Source: Dictyoglomus sp. NZ13-RE01 (GTDB lineage Bacteria > Dictyoglomota > Dictyoglomia > Dictyoglomales > Dictyoglomaceae). From it: DNA of 30,838 bases. The position numbers and the translations under genes are program-made. Where the stretch lies: NCBI GenBank assembly GCA_002878375.1, contig NIRF01000017.1, positions 1 to 30,838 on the forward strand, in the 5' to 3' direction. The notes under the pieces were generated by a model that saw only the letters and a list, made by a program, of their open reading frames with translations, made no database searches and was not told the origin of the DNA. Shown piece after piece: positions 12,680-21,327 of the stretch. Numbering within the stretch: the first letter of the stretch is position 1; each line of letters opens with the position of its first letter.

Positions 12680-15124
12680 TTGATCCTTAAACTAAATAAA
12701 AGCTCTTTCAAAATGGAAGACAGGGTTGACTTTGAGAAATTAAGTATTGATGAAGTTGTTACATATCTAAAAACGGATTTAAAAAATGGTCTAACAAAAG
12801 AAGAAGTAGAAAAAAGGATTAAGATTTACGGCTACAATGAGGTTGTAGAAGTAAAGAAAAACCCGTTTTTAAAGCTTGCCCAAAAATTTTGGGGATTAAC
12901 TGCTTGGATGCTTGAAGCTGTAATAATTTTGTCCTTTATTCTTAAAAAGTACTTAGATATGTATATCGTTTTTGGTCTTCTTGTTTTTAACGCTATTATT
13001 GGGTTTTTCCAAGAACAAAAAGCAGAAAATGCAGTTGAGACACTTAAAGAGAAGTTACAGATAAATGCGAAAGTTTTAAGAGATGGAACTTGGCAAATTA
13101 TTAAGGCAAAAGAACTTGTACCTGGAGATATTATTAGGTTAAGGGCAGGTGATTTTGTTCCTGCTGACTCAAAAATTATAGAAGGAGAAGTAGAGGTTGA
13201 CCAATCTGCATTAACTGGCGAATCTTTAACGGTTAGTAAGAAGGTATCAGATTTAATCTATTCAGGATCAATTATTAAATCCCTTGAATGTACTGCAGTA
13301 GTTGTGTTAACTGGTGTTAAAACTTACTTTGGAAAAACAACGGAACTTGTACAAATTGCAAGGCCTAAACTGCATGCAGAAAAAGTTACATCAAAAGTTG
13401 TGCAAGGGCTTCTTTTAATTGTTGGTGTTGCACTTTTAATTACTTTTATTGTATCTTATTTTATTGGTATTAATCTTATTGAAGTTCTTTCTTTGGCGCT
13501 TGTTCTTCTTGCATCTTCTATACCTGTTGCTTTACCTGCGATGTTTACAATAAGTATGGCTTTTGGATCAATGGAACTTGTTAAAAAGGGAGTTTTGGTG
13601 ACAAGGTTAAATGCAGTTGAAGATGCTGCAACTATGGATGCACTTTGTTTTGATAAAACTGGGACAATTACCGAGAATAAGTTAACTGTTACTGAAGTCA
13701 TTCCATTGGAAGGTTTTTCGGAAAATGATGTTTTACTCTATGGTGCTTTAGCTTCACAAGAGGCAAATCAAGATCCCATAGATTTAGCAATTTTAAAAGC
13801 AGCGAAAGAAAGAAATATTTCTTTTGAGGGTTTTATTCAAAAGAGTTTTTATCCTTTCGACCCAAAAACAAGAAGAACTGAAGCAATAATTGTAAAAGAG
13901 GGAAAGACATTCAAAGTAACTAAAGGTGCATTAAATATAATTCTTCAAATAACAAAAGAAGTAAATGATTATTTAGTTAATAAAGAGGAGAATTTTGCAA
14001 AGAGAGGGTATAGAACATTAGCGGTTGCAGTAGGAAATAATAGTGAGGACTTTAAAATAGTTGGATTAGTTGCTCTGTATGACATGCCAAGAAAAGACTC
14101 AAAAGAACTTATTCAGGAGCTTAAGAATCTCCACATTTCCCTAAAAATGTTAACGGGAGATGCAATGCCCATTGCAAAAGAGATTGCAGAAGAAGTTGGA
14201 ATCGATAGTTTAGTTTATAATGCAAATGCTTTAAGAGAAGTTTTGCAAGAAGACCCCAAAAAAGCTCTTGATATAATTGAAAAAAGTAGTGTATTTGCAG
14301 AGGTTTACCCTCAAGACAAGTTCTATATAGTAAAAGGCTTGCAAGAAAAAGGACATATTGTTGGAATGACTGGCGATGGAATAAATGATGCTCCATCATT
14401 AAAACAAGCAGAAGTAGGGATTGCAGTAAGCAATGCTACAGATGTTGCAAAAAGCGCTTCAAGCGTCGTCCTAACTGAAGAAGGTTTGTCAAACATTGTA
14501 GATTTAATTAAAGTAGGAAGAATGATCTATCAAAGACTTTTAACCTGGATTTTTAATAAAGTAATAAAAACTTTTCAAATAGTTGTTTTTGTTGTTGTGG
14601 CGTTTTTGTTACTTAAAAAATTTATAGTATCTGCATTTGATGTTATTTTATTAATGTTTGTTATAGATTTTGTAACCCTTTCTATTTCAACAGACAATGT
14701 CAGATGGTCGAAAAAACCTGATAGATGGAATGTAAGAAGCATTATACAAACATCAGCAATACTTGGAGTTTTAGTAGTTGTTGAATCTCTTATCATTCTA
14801 TTCATAGGGTTAAAAAAATTTGGTTTAGAAAATGACTTAAATTCTTTGCAAACTTATTCTTTTGCAATACTCTTTTATTTTGGTATATTTACGCTATTTG
14901 TAGTAAGAGATAGAAAACATTTCTGGAATTCAATCCCTAGTAAGCCTCTTTTAATTACAGTTATTCTTGATTTTATTTTTGTTACAATTTTGGTGAGTTT
15001 TGGAATTCCACAGCTAAAACCAATCCCTTTAATTTATACAGTTGTAGTAATTTTGCTTTCTTCAATATTTTCTTTTGTTATAAACGATAATATAAAATAT
15101 TTATTGTTAAGAAAGATGGAATAA
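12680..15124 (+). CDS. P-type ATPase, proton-pump (P3A) type
   Basis: An ATP-driven cation pump of the plasma-membrane H+-ATPase type, also found in some archaea and thermophilic bacteria. In order: N-terminal cytoplasmic segment (LSIDEVVTYLKTDLKNGLTK), TM1-2, actuator domain with TGES (ALTGESLTV), TM3-4 with the PVALPAMF ion-site motif, phosphorylation site DKTGT (Asp about residue 314 from the ATG at 12713), nucleotide-binding domain, hinge MTGDGINDAPSLKQAEVGIA, and four or more C-terminal helices. Length (803-814) is right for the P3A group, which lacks the long N-terminal metal domains of heavy-metal pumps. The start is either TTG 12680 or ATG 12713; neither has a good ribosome site. It is a single gene between two mobile-element remnants. 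Horizontal arrival is possible but not shown. H+ specificity is inferred from family. Confidence 0.88.
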   Translation: MILKLNKSSFKMEDRVDFEKLSIDEVVTYLKTDLKNGLTKEEVEKRIKIYGYNEVVEVKKNPFLKLAQKFWGLTAWMLEAVIILSFILKKYLDMYIVFGLLVFNAIIGFFQEQKAENAVETLKEKLQINAKVLRDGTWQIIKAKELVPGDIIRLRAGDFVPADSKIIEGEVEVDQSALTGESLTVSKKVSDLIYSGSIIKSLECTAVVVLTGVKTYFGKTTELVQIARPKLHAEKVTSKVVQGLLLIVGVALLITFIVSYFIGINLIEVLSLALVLLASSIPVALPAMFTISMAFGSMELVKKGVLVTRLNAVEDAATMDALCFDKTGTITENKLTVTEVIPLEGFSENDVLLYGALASQEANQDPIDLAILKAAKERNISFEGFIQKSFYPFDPKTRRTEAIIVKEGKTFKVTKGALNIILQITKEVNDYLVNKEENFAKRGYRTLAVAVGNNSEDFKIVGLVALYDMPRKDSKELIQELKNLHISLKMLTGDAMPIAKEIAEEVGIDSLVYNANALREVLQEDPKKALDIIEKSSVFAEVYPQDKFYIVKGLQEKGHIVGMTGDGINDAPSLKQAEVGIAVSNATDVAKSASSVVLTEEGLSNIVDLIKVGRMIYQRLLTWIFNKVIKTFQIVVFVVVAFLLLKKFIVSAFDVILLMFVIDFVTLSISTDNVRWSKKPDRWNVRSIIQTSAILGVLVVVESLIILFIGLKKFGLENDLNSLQTYSFAILFYFGIFTLFVVRDRKHFWNSIPSKPLLITVILDFIFVTILVSFGIPQLKPIPLIYTVVVILLSSIFSFVINDNIKYLLLRKME

Positions 15125-15139
15125 CTTCAAGTTTGATTG

Positions 15140-16088
15140 TTAGTTATATTTATGGAAGGGCTGCGGAATAACATGGTATCCCCTTAGAGAAGATTCTAAT
15201 CTTTTTGAAAATAATTCGTCAAGAATCACAGGAGGAAAGTTAATTATAGATGGAGGAATTTCAGGATTTCTTTCCCTAATAATCTCCCAAGGAGTCTTGT
15301 TTTCTTTGTAGCTATTCTTCCTGATAGCATTAAACCAAAGAATATATGTATGTGCTTTTGAAAGTAACTCGGAAGGAGAATTAAATCTCTCCAGCTCATA
15401 AAACTCAACTTCTATTAGATTATGGACTGTTTCTACATCAGATTGGTATGTATGAGCAGAAGGTGGAATATTGATGTTGAATAAGAAGTTCTGCAAAAAG
15501 AGAAGAATAAGCAATGGAGAGTTCATAAGAGTAGGCAATAAATTGTAATCCACTCACTACATCTCGTGCTGTATATTGATACTTAGGGAGATAATTTTTG
15601 AACATCTGACAGAAATACCCTAGGATATCATCCAAATATTTTGTATCAACCTCTATCTGAGAGAAAAGAGGCCAATTCTTCTTTATCTCTCTTAAGTTTC
15701 TCTTTGTTTTGTGTTTTCTTCTTCTCTTCTTTAATAGACCATTCTCTTTCCAAATTTTTCTAAGAGCCTTTTCAGAGAGAGAAAGAGCAAAATCTCTTTT
15801 TAACCTTTTTGCTCCAAAAGAAGGGAATTCTTTTTTAAGTTTAATAGCTAAATCTTTTTGTTCTTGAGTGATATACCTTTTAGGATTTTTAGGAGCCTTA
15901 CTTTGGTCAATAAGACCAGAGATACCTTTTTCTTTCCATCTATTCAGCCATTTTCTAACTGTTTTAGGGGTAGTATTAAAAGCCTTAGCAGTAGGTTTGA
16001 TACCTTTTTCTAAGGCATACTGAACCATTTGATATCTTAGAGCTTTTTTATCAAAAGATATTCTCATTATGGTATAATAATTCCACAT
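15140..16088 (-). pseudogene. IS-B transposase, internal deletion and frame change
   Basis: A relative of the IS-A transposase (shared phrases DTKYL, LPKY, FIAYSYE). The first frame (16088-15438) gives the helix-turn-helix (PTAKAFNTTPKTVRKWLNRW), basic linker and first catalytic Asp (IEVDTKY). After LFAELLIQH the frame is wrong; the correct sequence resumes in another frame with INIPPSAHTYQSDVETVHNL, which holds the catalytic Glu region, and runs to 15140. The stretch with the second Asp (the DNG motif) is missing altogether, so the lesion is a deletion plus frameshift and the enzyme must be dead. Start 16088 lies in the hairpin and has AGGTG upstream; 16067 is an alternative. Confidence 0.85.
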
Positions 16089-16221
16089 GGCACCTGGACA
16101 CCTCTATCTTTATGGTATTTTGAATAAGAATACCATAAAAACATCCAGGTGCCATGTTCTTTTTTCACTCCTACTCTAATAACTTTAATATCCATTAGGG
16201 GGATACCATCTCCCTTCCGTG
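15163..16221 (-). mobile_element. Decayed insertion sequence IS-B
   Basis: The ends are imperfect inverted repeats: the left includes ATGGTATCCCCTTAG (15173-15187) and the right, read inward, ATGGTATCCCCCTAA. It contains a transposase pseudogene on the minus strand and a two-tier hairpin at 16085-16157 before the transposase start. The right end stops just before the -35 box of the downstream sugar operon. No target duplication is clear. Confidence 0.75.
16085..16157 (-). promoter_or_regulatory. Two-tier hairpin over the IS-B transposase start
   Basis: A perfect 14-bp stem (16085-16098 with 16144-16157) encloses a second perfect 11-bp stem (16109-16119 with 16129-16139). On the minus strand the outer stem covers the ATG at 16088 and the AGGTG ribosome site before it. 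The same kind of structure occurs in IS-A and IS-C. Confidence 0.7.
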
Positions 16222-16228
16222 TTCCAGA

Positions 16229-16257
16229 TTGTTTTTATTTTTCATTTTTGATATAAT
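16229..16257 (+). promoter_or_regulatory. Promoter of the second sugar ABC operon
   Basis: TTGTTT (16229-16234), 17-base spacer, TATAAT (16252-16257), about 35 bases before the ATG at 16293. It begins 8 bases after the IS-B end. The stretch TTCATTTTTGATATA (16241-16255) is identical to 15 bases in the response-regulator promoter (10298-10312). Confidence 0.6.
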
Positions 16258-16292
16258 TTAATCGAAATTCAATTTAAATAGGAGGCGAAAGC

Positions 16293-17312
16293 ATGAGTAA
16301 AAAGTTGATCCTCTTAATCTTAGTCTCCCTAATTCTATCCCTCTTCATATTCCCAACCAACGCTCAAGCTCAAAAAGAAGTTGTTGTAGTTGTAAAAATT
16401 GCAGGTATCCCATGGTTTAACCGTATGGCAGAAGGTGTACAACAAGCTGGAAAAGAGCTCGGAATAAAAGCCTCACTAATAGGCCCCTCTACTGCGGATG
16501 CTGCACCACAGGTATCAATGGTTGAGGATTTAATTACTAGAGGTGTCGACGCTATTTGCGTGGTACCAACAGATGCAAAAGCACTAAAACCTACCTTCAA
16601 GAAAGCAAGGAGTAAAGGTATTGTTATTCTAACTCATGAATCACCTTTCGAAGTGGAAGATGTAGATTACGATATAGAGACAATAGATAGTGTTGCTTAC
16701 GGAAAGATGGCAATTAATGAAATAGTATTAAATCTTTCCAAACATTCTGGTGGAGTAAAATATACTGCTGATAATCCTGCAGGTTTCGTCATGTTTGTAG
16801 GAGGATTAACAGTCCCATTACATAACTTCTGGGCAGATGTAGCTTTGAACTATGTAAAAGAGAGTGTACCTTTCTTAAAAGAACTTACTCCAAGATTACC
16901 TGTCGCAGAAAGTGTGGAAGATTCCAGAAAAGCTGCATTAGATTTAATTAGAACATATGGGAATAAATTGAAGGCTATAATTGGATGGGGCAGTTTAGGA
17001 CCCCTTGGCGCAGCAAGGGCTGTAAGAGAGTTAGGTATGCAACATAAAGTAATTGTAGGAGGAAGTGCTATTCCATCGACTGCAGTTGATTATTTGAGAG
17101 ATGGATCTATGGATTGGGCTCAGCTTTGGGATCCTAAGGAGGCAGGTTACATGATGGTATATATTGCAAAATTAATGATGGATAAAAAACAAATTGTTTC
17201 TGGATTAGAAATTCCAAATTTAGGTCCTATCAAGGTAGATGGAAAGGTTATTAGTGTAAATAGAATTAAATTAATGAGAACAGCTACTGATGCTAAGAAG
17301 TTAGGATTCTAA
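16293..17312 (+). CDS. Sugar-binding protein, RbsB/LsrB type
   Basis: Periplasmic binding protein (family 4 type) of a CUT2 sugar importer; 339 residues. A signal peptide ends near TNAQA-QKE with no lipobox Cys. The mature start KIAGIPWFNRMAEGVQQAGK and the phrase LITRGVDAICVVPTDAKALK, with ILTHESP, place it in the group holding LsrB (autoinducer-2) and RhaS (rhamnose) proteins. The ligand cannot be settled by eye. AGGAGGCG lies before the ATG. It is the first gene of a four-gene operon in the order binding protein, ATPase, permease, permease. Confidence 0.88.
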   Translation: MSKKLILLILVSLILSLFIFPTNAQAQKEVVVVVKIAGIPWFNRMAEGVQQAGKELGIKASLIGPSTADAAPQVSMVEDLITRGVDAICVVPTDAKALKPTFKKARSKGIVILTHESPFEVEDVDYDIETIDSVAYGKMAINEIVLNLSKHSGGVKYTADNPAGFVMFVGGLTVPLHNFWADVALNYVKESVPFLKELTPRLPVAESVEDSRKAALDLIRTYGNKLKAIIGWGSLGPLGAARAVRELGMQHKVIVGGSAIPSTAVDYLRDGSMDWAQLWDPKEAGYMMVYIAKLMMDKKQIVSGLEIPNLGPIKVDGKVISVNRIKLMRTATDAKKLGF

Positions 17313-17340
17313 GTGTATAGTTTATAATTATCTAATACTT

Positions 17341-17367
17341 TTGGGATGGGGGTTCTCCCCATCCCAA
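17341..17367 (+). terminator. Hairpin between binding-protein and ATPase genes
   Basis: An 11-bp perfect stem (17341-17351 with 17357-17367), loop of five, followed by only a short T-poor tract. In this position such hairpins usually protect the upstream mRNA and reduce read-through, so that more binding protein than ATPase is made. Confidence 0.65.
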
Positions 17368-17388
17368 TTAATTCCAGGAGGAGATAAA

Positions 17389-18900
17389 GTGAATGAAACT
17401 TTTTTGGAAGTAAAAAATATAAATAAGAGCTACGGTGGAGTTATTGCTCTTTCCAATGTAGATCTTGATATTAAAAAAGGTGAGATCCACTGCTTAGTAG
17501 GAGAAAATGGCTCTGGAAAAAGTACGCTTGTAAAAATTATTACTGGTGTGGTAGAACCTGAATTAGGCGGGGAAATAATTATTGAAGGAGTAAAATTTTC
17601 TAAGCTTACACCTCTTGAAGCATTTAAAAGAGGTATTCAAGTAGTTCATCAAGATTTCTCTCTTTTTCCTAACTTATCAGTAGCAGAAAATATATCAATA
17701 GCTCAATATATAAAACACTCGAAGGTTATTCATTGGAATAGAATGAAAAAAATTGCAAAAGAGACTCTGGATAAATTAGAAATAAATCTTCCCATAGATG
17801 CCCTTGTAGGCTCATTGCCAATTGCTGAACAACAGTTAATTGCTATTTGTAGAGCTTTAGCCAGTGAAGCCAAATTAATCATAATGGACGAACCTACTTC
17901 TTCTTTAACAAGAGAGGAAGTAATACATTTATTCAACATCTTAAGAACTTTGAAAGAAAAGGGAATTTCTATTTTATTTATTAGTCATAAATTAGATGAA
18001 ATTTTGGAAATTGGAGAAAGAATTACAATATTAAGAGATGGAAAGAAAATAGCTACGATAAATATAAATGAGGCTAGTAAACAGAAATTAACATATCTGA
18101 TGACAGGGAAAGAAATCTTTTATCAAAAATATTTTTATAAACCTAATAATAAAGAAATTGTATTAGAAGTTAAAAATTTGTCTAAAAAGGGACAATATAA
18201 GAATATCAGTTTTAAACTTTATAAAGGGGAAGTATTAGGAATAGTAGGTCCATTAGGCTCAGGAAAAACCGAACTTGCCCTTTCTCTTTTTGGTATGAAT
18301 CCTCCTAACAGTGGAGAGATTTACATAAAGGGGAAATTTGTAGAGTTAAAGTCAAACATAGACGCAATAAATCAAGGAATAGGATATATTCCTGAGGATA
18401 GACTAAATCAGGGATTAGTTTTAAACCAATCCATAGAAAACAATATTTCTATTACTATTCTAAAGAAACTATTAAATCGCCTTAAATTGATAGACTCTTT
18501 AAGAAAAAAGGAAATAACAAAAGAAGCTATAAGGAAATTCAATATTAAAACCCCATCAATCAAAATTCCAGTTAAAAATCTTTCCGGAGGAAATCAACAA
18601 AAAGTTGTTATTGCTAAGTGGTTCTTGATTCAGCCTCAAATTCTTATTATGGATAGCCCTACCATAGGAATAGATGTCTTAGCTAAGAATAGTATTTATG
18701 AAACTATTAGGGAACTAGCTTCTCATGGTGTTAGTATAATACTTATTTCTGAAGAGATTCCAGAGGTTCTTAATAACTGTAATCGTATTTTAGTTATGAG
18801 AAAAGGGAAGATTATGGGAGAATTTTTGAGTGAAAAGATGACTGAAGAAGAGTTATATCAAAAAGTCTGGAGTAAGGAAATAGAGGTAAGTATATCATGA
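17389..18900 (+). CDS. Sugar ABC transporter ATPase, two-domain RbsA type
   Basis: A 503-residue protein with two fused ATPase domains that powers the CUT2 importer. Domain 1: Walker A GENGSGKST, signature region LPIAEQQLIAICRAL, Walker B LIIMDEPTSSL, switch His in FISHKLDE. Domain 2: GPLGSGKTE, signature LSGGNQQKVVIAKW, and Walker B LIMDSPTIGID. In domain 2 the catalytic Glu is replaced by Ser, so that site is probably weak or inactive, a kind of asymmetry known in this subfamily. The GTG start at 17389 is set by AGGAGG (17376-17381); an upstream in-frame TTG at 17341 lies in the hairpin and is not credible. The stop overlaps the next ATG. Confidence 0.9.
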   Translation: MNETFLEVKNINKSYGGVIALSNVDLDIKKGEIHCLVGENGSGKSTLVKIITGVVEPELGGEIIIEGVKFSKLTPLEAFKRGIQVVHQDFSLFPNLSVAENISIAQYIKHSKVIHWNRMKKIAKETLDKLEINLPIDALVGSLPIAEQQLIAICRALASEAKLIIMDEPTSSLTREEVIHLFNILRTLKEKGISILFISHKLDEILEIGERITILRDGKKIATININEASKQKLTYLMTGKEIFYQKYFYKPNNKEIVLEVKNLSKKGQYKNISFKLYKGEVLGIVGPLGSGKTELALSLFGMNPPNSGEIYIKGKFVELKSNIDAINQGIGYIPEDRLNQGLVLNQSIENNISITILKKLLNRLKLIDSLRKKEITKEAIRKFNIKTPSIKIPVKNLSGGNQQKVVIAKWFLIQPQILIMDSPTIGIDVLAKNSIYETIRELASHGVSIILISEEIPEVLNNCNRILVMRKGKIMGEFLSEKMTEEELYQKVWSKEIEVSIS

Positions 18901-19907
18901 TGAAAATTTCTAATTTAAAATTTTTAAATAGACAGGAGTTTTATATACTTTTAGTCCTTATTATTTTATCTTTGATTTTAGCATTGGTAAATCCTACTTT
19001 TTTAACTCTTGACAATATTTTTGATTTATTGAGAAATAATGCCTTTTTAGGAATTTTAGCCCTTGGTGAATTAGTAGTTTTAATATCAGGAGGTATAGAT
19101 GTTTCTTTTACTGCAATCACTACTGTAGCTCAATATATAATGGGGTTAATTATTACTAGTTATTACGTGAATAATATCTTTCTTACTTTTTTAATCCCTA
19201 TTCCTATAGGAGTAATTTTGGGTTTAATTAATGCAGTTTTAATTTATATAACCAAGGTCCATCCTGTGATTATTACAATAGCTACATTGAATATTTTTTA
19301 TGGACTTTTAATATTTTTTACGGGTGGAAAATGGATGTACTCCTTCCCCCCATCTTTCACAGATTTTGCTTATGTAAAGGTATTCCAAATCGCAACTCCA
19401 TATAGTGTTACAGGACTTTCTATTTTTACTCTTTTCTGGATAATTCTTGCTATATTCACATGGTTTATTCTGAAATATCTTCCTATTGGTAGAAAGATCT
19501 ATGCTATAGGAGGAAATTTGGAGGCTGCAAGAAGAGTAGGATTTAACATATTTCGCATTCAGCTTTTTGTTTACGGATATATGGGATTTTTATCAGGAAT
19601 TGCTGCTTTTGTACATGCTCAATTAGGACAAATCATTCAGCCAAACGCAATAGTAGGGCAAGAATTAGATGTTATTGCAGCAGTAATATTAGGAGGAGCA
19701 AGTATATCAGGAGGTGTAGGAAGCGTTCTGGGAACAATATTAGGAGTTTTATTATTTGCAGTTATTAAAAACGGTCTTATTCTTATGAAACTGCCCTCCT
19801 ATTGGCATCAGGTAGTTGTAGGATTAATTATAGCTATAGCTGCGAGTTTTGCTACTTATCAATCTAAACTTAGAGGGAAGAGGATGGTGAAGATTGATGT
19901 TGAATAG
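18897..19907 (+). CDS. Sugar ABC transporter permease 1, RbsC/LsrC type
   Basis: A 336-residue permease with about nine hydrophobic segments. Family phrases are present: LGELVVLISGGIDVSF, YAIGGNLEAARRVGFN and ILGGASISGGVGSVLGT. Two adjacent ATG codons (18897, 18900) overlap the ATPase stop, so translation is coupled. Looks intact. Confidence 0.9.
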   Translation: MMKISNLKFLNRQEFYILLVLIILSLILALVNPTFLTLDNIFDLLRNNAFLGILALGELVVLISGGIDVSFTAITTVAQYIMGLIITSYYVNNIFLTFLIPIPIGVILGLINAVLIYITKVHPVIITIATLNIFYGLLIFFTGGKWMYSFPPSFTDFAYVKVFQIATPYSVTGLSIFTLFWIILAIFTWFILKYLPIGRKIYAIGGNLEAARRVGFNIFRIQLFVYGYMGFLSGIAAFVHAQLGQIIQPNAIVGQELDVIAAVILGGASISGGVGSVLGTILGVLLFAVIKNGLILMKLPSYWHQVVVGLIIAIAASFATYQSKLRGKRMVKIDVE

Positions 19908-20862
19908 TAAGCTTTCTCAACTTTATACAAGGAATCTTGAAATTGTTATCTTAACATTGATTTTGTCATTTCTTTTGGTTTCTATGACCCTTCTTACTGG
20001 AGGAAAATTTTTAAAACTTAATAGTTTGGAAGCAATGGCATTTCAAATGCCCCTTTTGGGCTTACTTACTTTAGCTCAATTAATTCCCATGTTAACAGGA
20101 GGTATTGATCTTTCGATAATATCTACAGCAAACTTATCAGGAATAATTACTGCTCTTATTCTAACTAATATAAAAGCTTGGTATAACGTCCCCTTAGCAA
20201 TTCTTTTAGGACTTTTTTCTGCTCTTCTTGTTGGAATCTTTAATGGTTTTATTATATCTTTTATTGAAGTTCCACCAATAATTGGTACTCTTGGAAGTAT
20301 GATCCTTATAAAGGGAATTTCTCTTGCAATAACTAAAGGCTATGTTATATCAGGATTTCCAGATAGTTTTCTTTTTATTGGCAATGGTTATATTTTAGGG
20401 GTTCCTGTTTCTTTCATTATTTTTATTCTTTTTTCTTTGCTTATGGCTCTTATATTATATAAAACTTCTTTTGGAATTTGTATCTATATGTTAGGATCAA
20501 ACCCATTGGCAACTTTATTTTCTGGAATTAATAATAAGTCACTTCTATTTAAAAGTTATTTAATTTCTTCCTTTCTTTCTGGAGTTGCTTCTTTAGTTAT
20601 GATTTCTCGCTTTAATGCAGCCCAAGCAGATTATGGAGGGTCTTTTCTTCTCCTTACAGTATTAATTTGTGTTTTGGGGGGGGTAAGCCCTTCAGGTGGT
20701 TTTGGAAGGGTTTTAGGAGTGTTTATTGCGGTAACTATACTTCAAATAGTTGGAACAGGATTTAATTTGTTAGGTCTCTCCTCTCATTTAAGTAATGCAT
20801 TGTGGGGTATAATATTGATATTAGTCATTATTTTAAACCGTTTTTACTCCAAAACTCGATAA
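19897..20862 (+). CDS. Sugar ABC transporter permease 2, RbsC/LsrD type
   Basis: A 321-residue permease, the partner of the preceding one. Family phrases: LIPMLTGGIDLSI, MLGSNPLATLFSGIN and CVLGGVSPSGGFGRVLG. The ATG at 19897 is preferred over the TTG at 19894; GAGGATGG lies upstream. It overlaps the first permease by 11 bases and ends the operon. Having two different permeases rather than a homodimer fits Lsr/Rha-type systems. Confidence 0.9.
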   Translation: MLNSKLSQLYTRNLEIVILTLILSFLLVSMTLLTGGKFLKLNSLEAMAFQMPLLGLLTLAQLIPMLTGGIDLSIISTANLSGIITALILTNIKAWYNVPLAILLGLFSALLVGIFNGFIISFIEVPPIIGTLGSMILIKGISLAITKGYVISGFPDSFLFIGNGYILGVPVSFIIFILFSLLMALILYKTSFGICIYMLGSNPLATLFSGINNKSLLFKSYLISSFLSGVASLVMISRFNAAQADYGGSFLLLTVLICVLGGVSPSGGFGRVLGVFIAVTILQIVGTGFNLLGLSSHLSNALWGIILILVIILNRFYSKTR

Positions 20863-20867
20863 AATTT

Positions 20868-20965
20868 ATGACTACACTTCTCACCTCCTAAGGTTGGATT
20901 GTTAGATATCTAACCTAAGTCTAACCTTAGGAGGTTTTTCTTTTCAAAAAATGATTACAGATCAG
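20868..20965 (-). mobile_element. Left-end remnant of IS-C that can serve as an operon terminator
   Basis: Read on the minus strand it matches the IS-C left end at 30621 over its full length: terminal repeat (CTGATCTGTAATCA), GAAAAGAAAAACCTCC, and the ribosome-site region with GTCAT of the transposase start. The start codon itself is altered and no coding sequence follows. The arms 20883-20895 and 20923-20935 (ACCTCCTAAGGTT / AACCTTAGGAGGT) form a perfect 13-bp stem. The loop contains the perfect palindrome GTTAGATATCTAAC (20901-20914). On the plus strand the stem runs into TTTTTCTTTT, a good Rho-independent terminator 20 bases after the permease stop. Confidence 0.85.
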
Positions 20966-20988
20966 ATTACAAAATATGCTTGATAAAT

Positions 20989-21075
20989 TAGGTATAGACA
21001 TATTTAACACCTAAATACTCTAACAAGAAGTCATACATATTTTTGAAGTGTGGCAACTGCCTCTATACCAAGTTT
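20989..21075. mobile_element. Strongly degraded MITE-like remnant of IS-A ends
   Basis: AGGTATAGACATATTTAACACC at its left resembles the IS-A right end read inward, and 21051-21075 (TGGCAACTGCCTCTATACCAAG) resembles the same end in the other direction. Together they make imperfect inverted repeats about 85 bases apart. Nothing is coded between them. Confidence 0.45.
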
Positions 21076-21128
21076 CTAATTTCATGTTAAAATTAACAAG
21101 GGATACCTATACAAAGAAGGGGGAATTA

Positions 21129-21327
21129 ATGAGGATAAGCGCTTGTATAATCACTAAAAATGGAGGGGCTTCTTTAAATCCGGTGTATAAAAAAGTGTAA
21201 AACCCTTTGTAGATGAAATTGTAGTGGTAGATACAGGTTCTGAAGAGGGCAGTAAATTAAGAGAATTAGATGTATCCTCTTTATATCAAGGATTATCTTG
21301 GCATATAAATTATTGCAGTAGAAACCC
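21129..21327 (+). pseudogene. 5' remnant of a family 2 glycosyltransferase gene
   Basis: A start with a good ribosome site (AAGGGGG) gives MRISACIITKNGGASL, the beginning of a GT2 glycosyltransferase. After two frame changes (near 21178 and 21190) SVKPFVDEIVVVDTGSEEGS follows, the next conserved strand with its Asp. The remaining catalytic domain is missing. The next, intact glycosyltransferase starts at 21328. Confidence 0.7.

Noticed and set aside
16293-20862. Calling the operon an autoinducer-2 (lsr) uptake system
   Set aside because: The binding protein and two-permease layout fit Lsr, but equally rhamnose or other sugar systems. No lsrK, lsrF, lsrG or lsrR gene is nearby.
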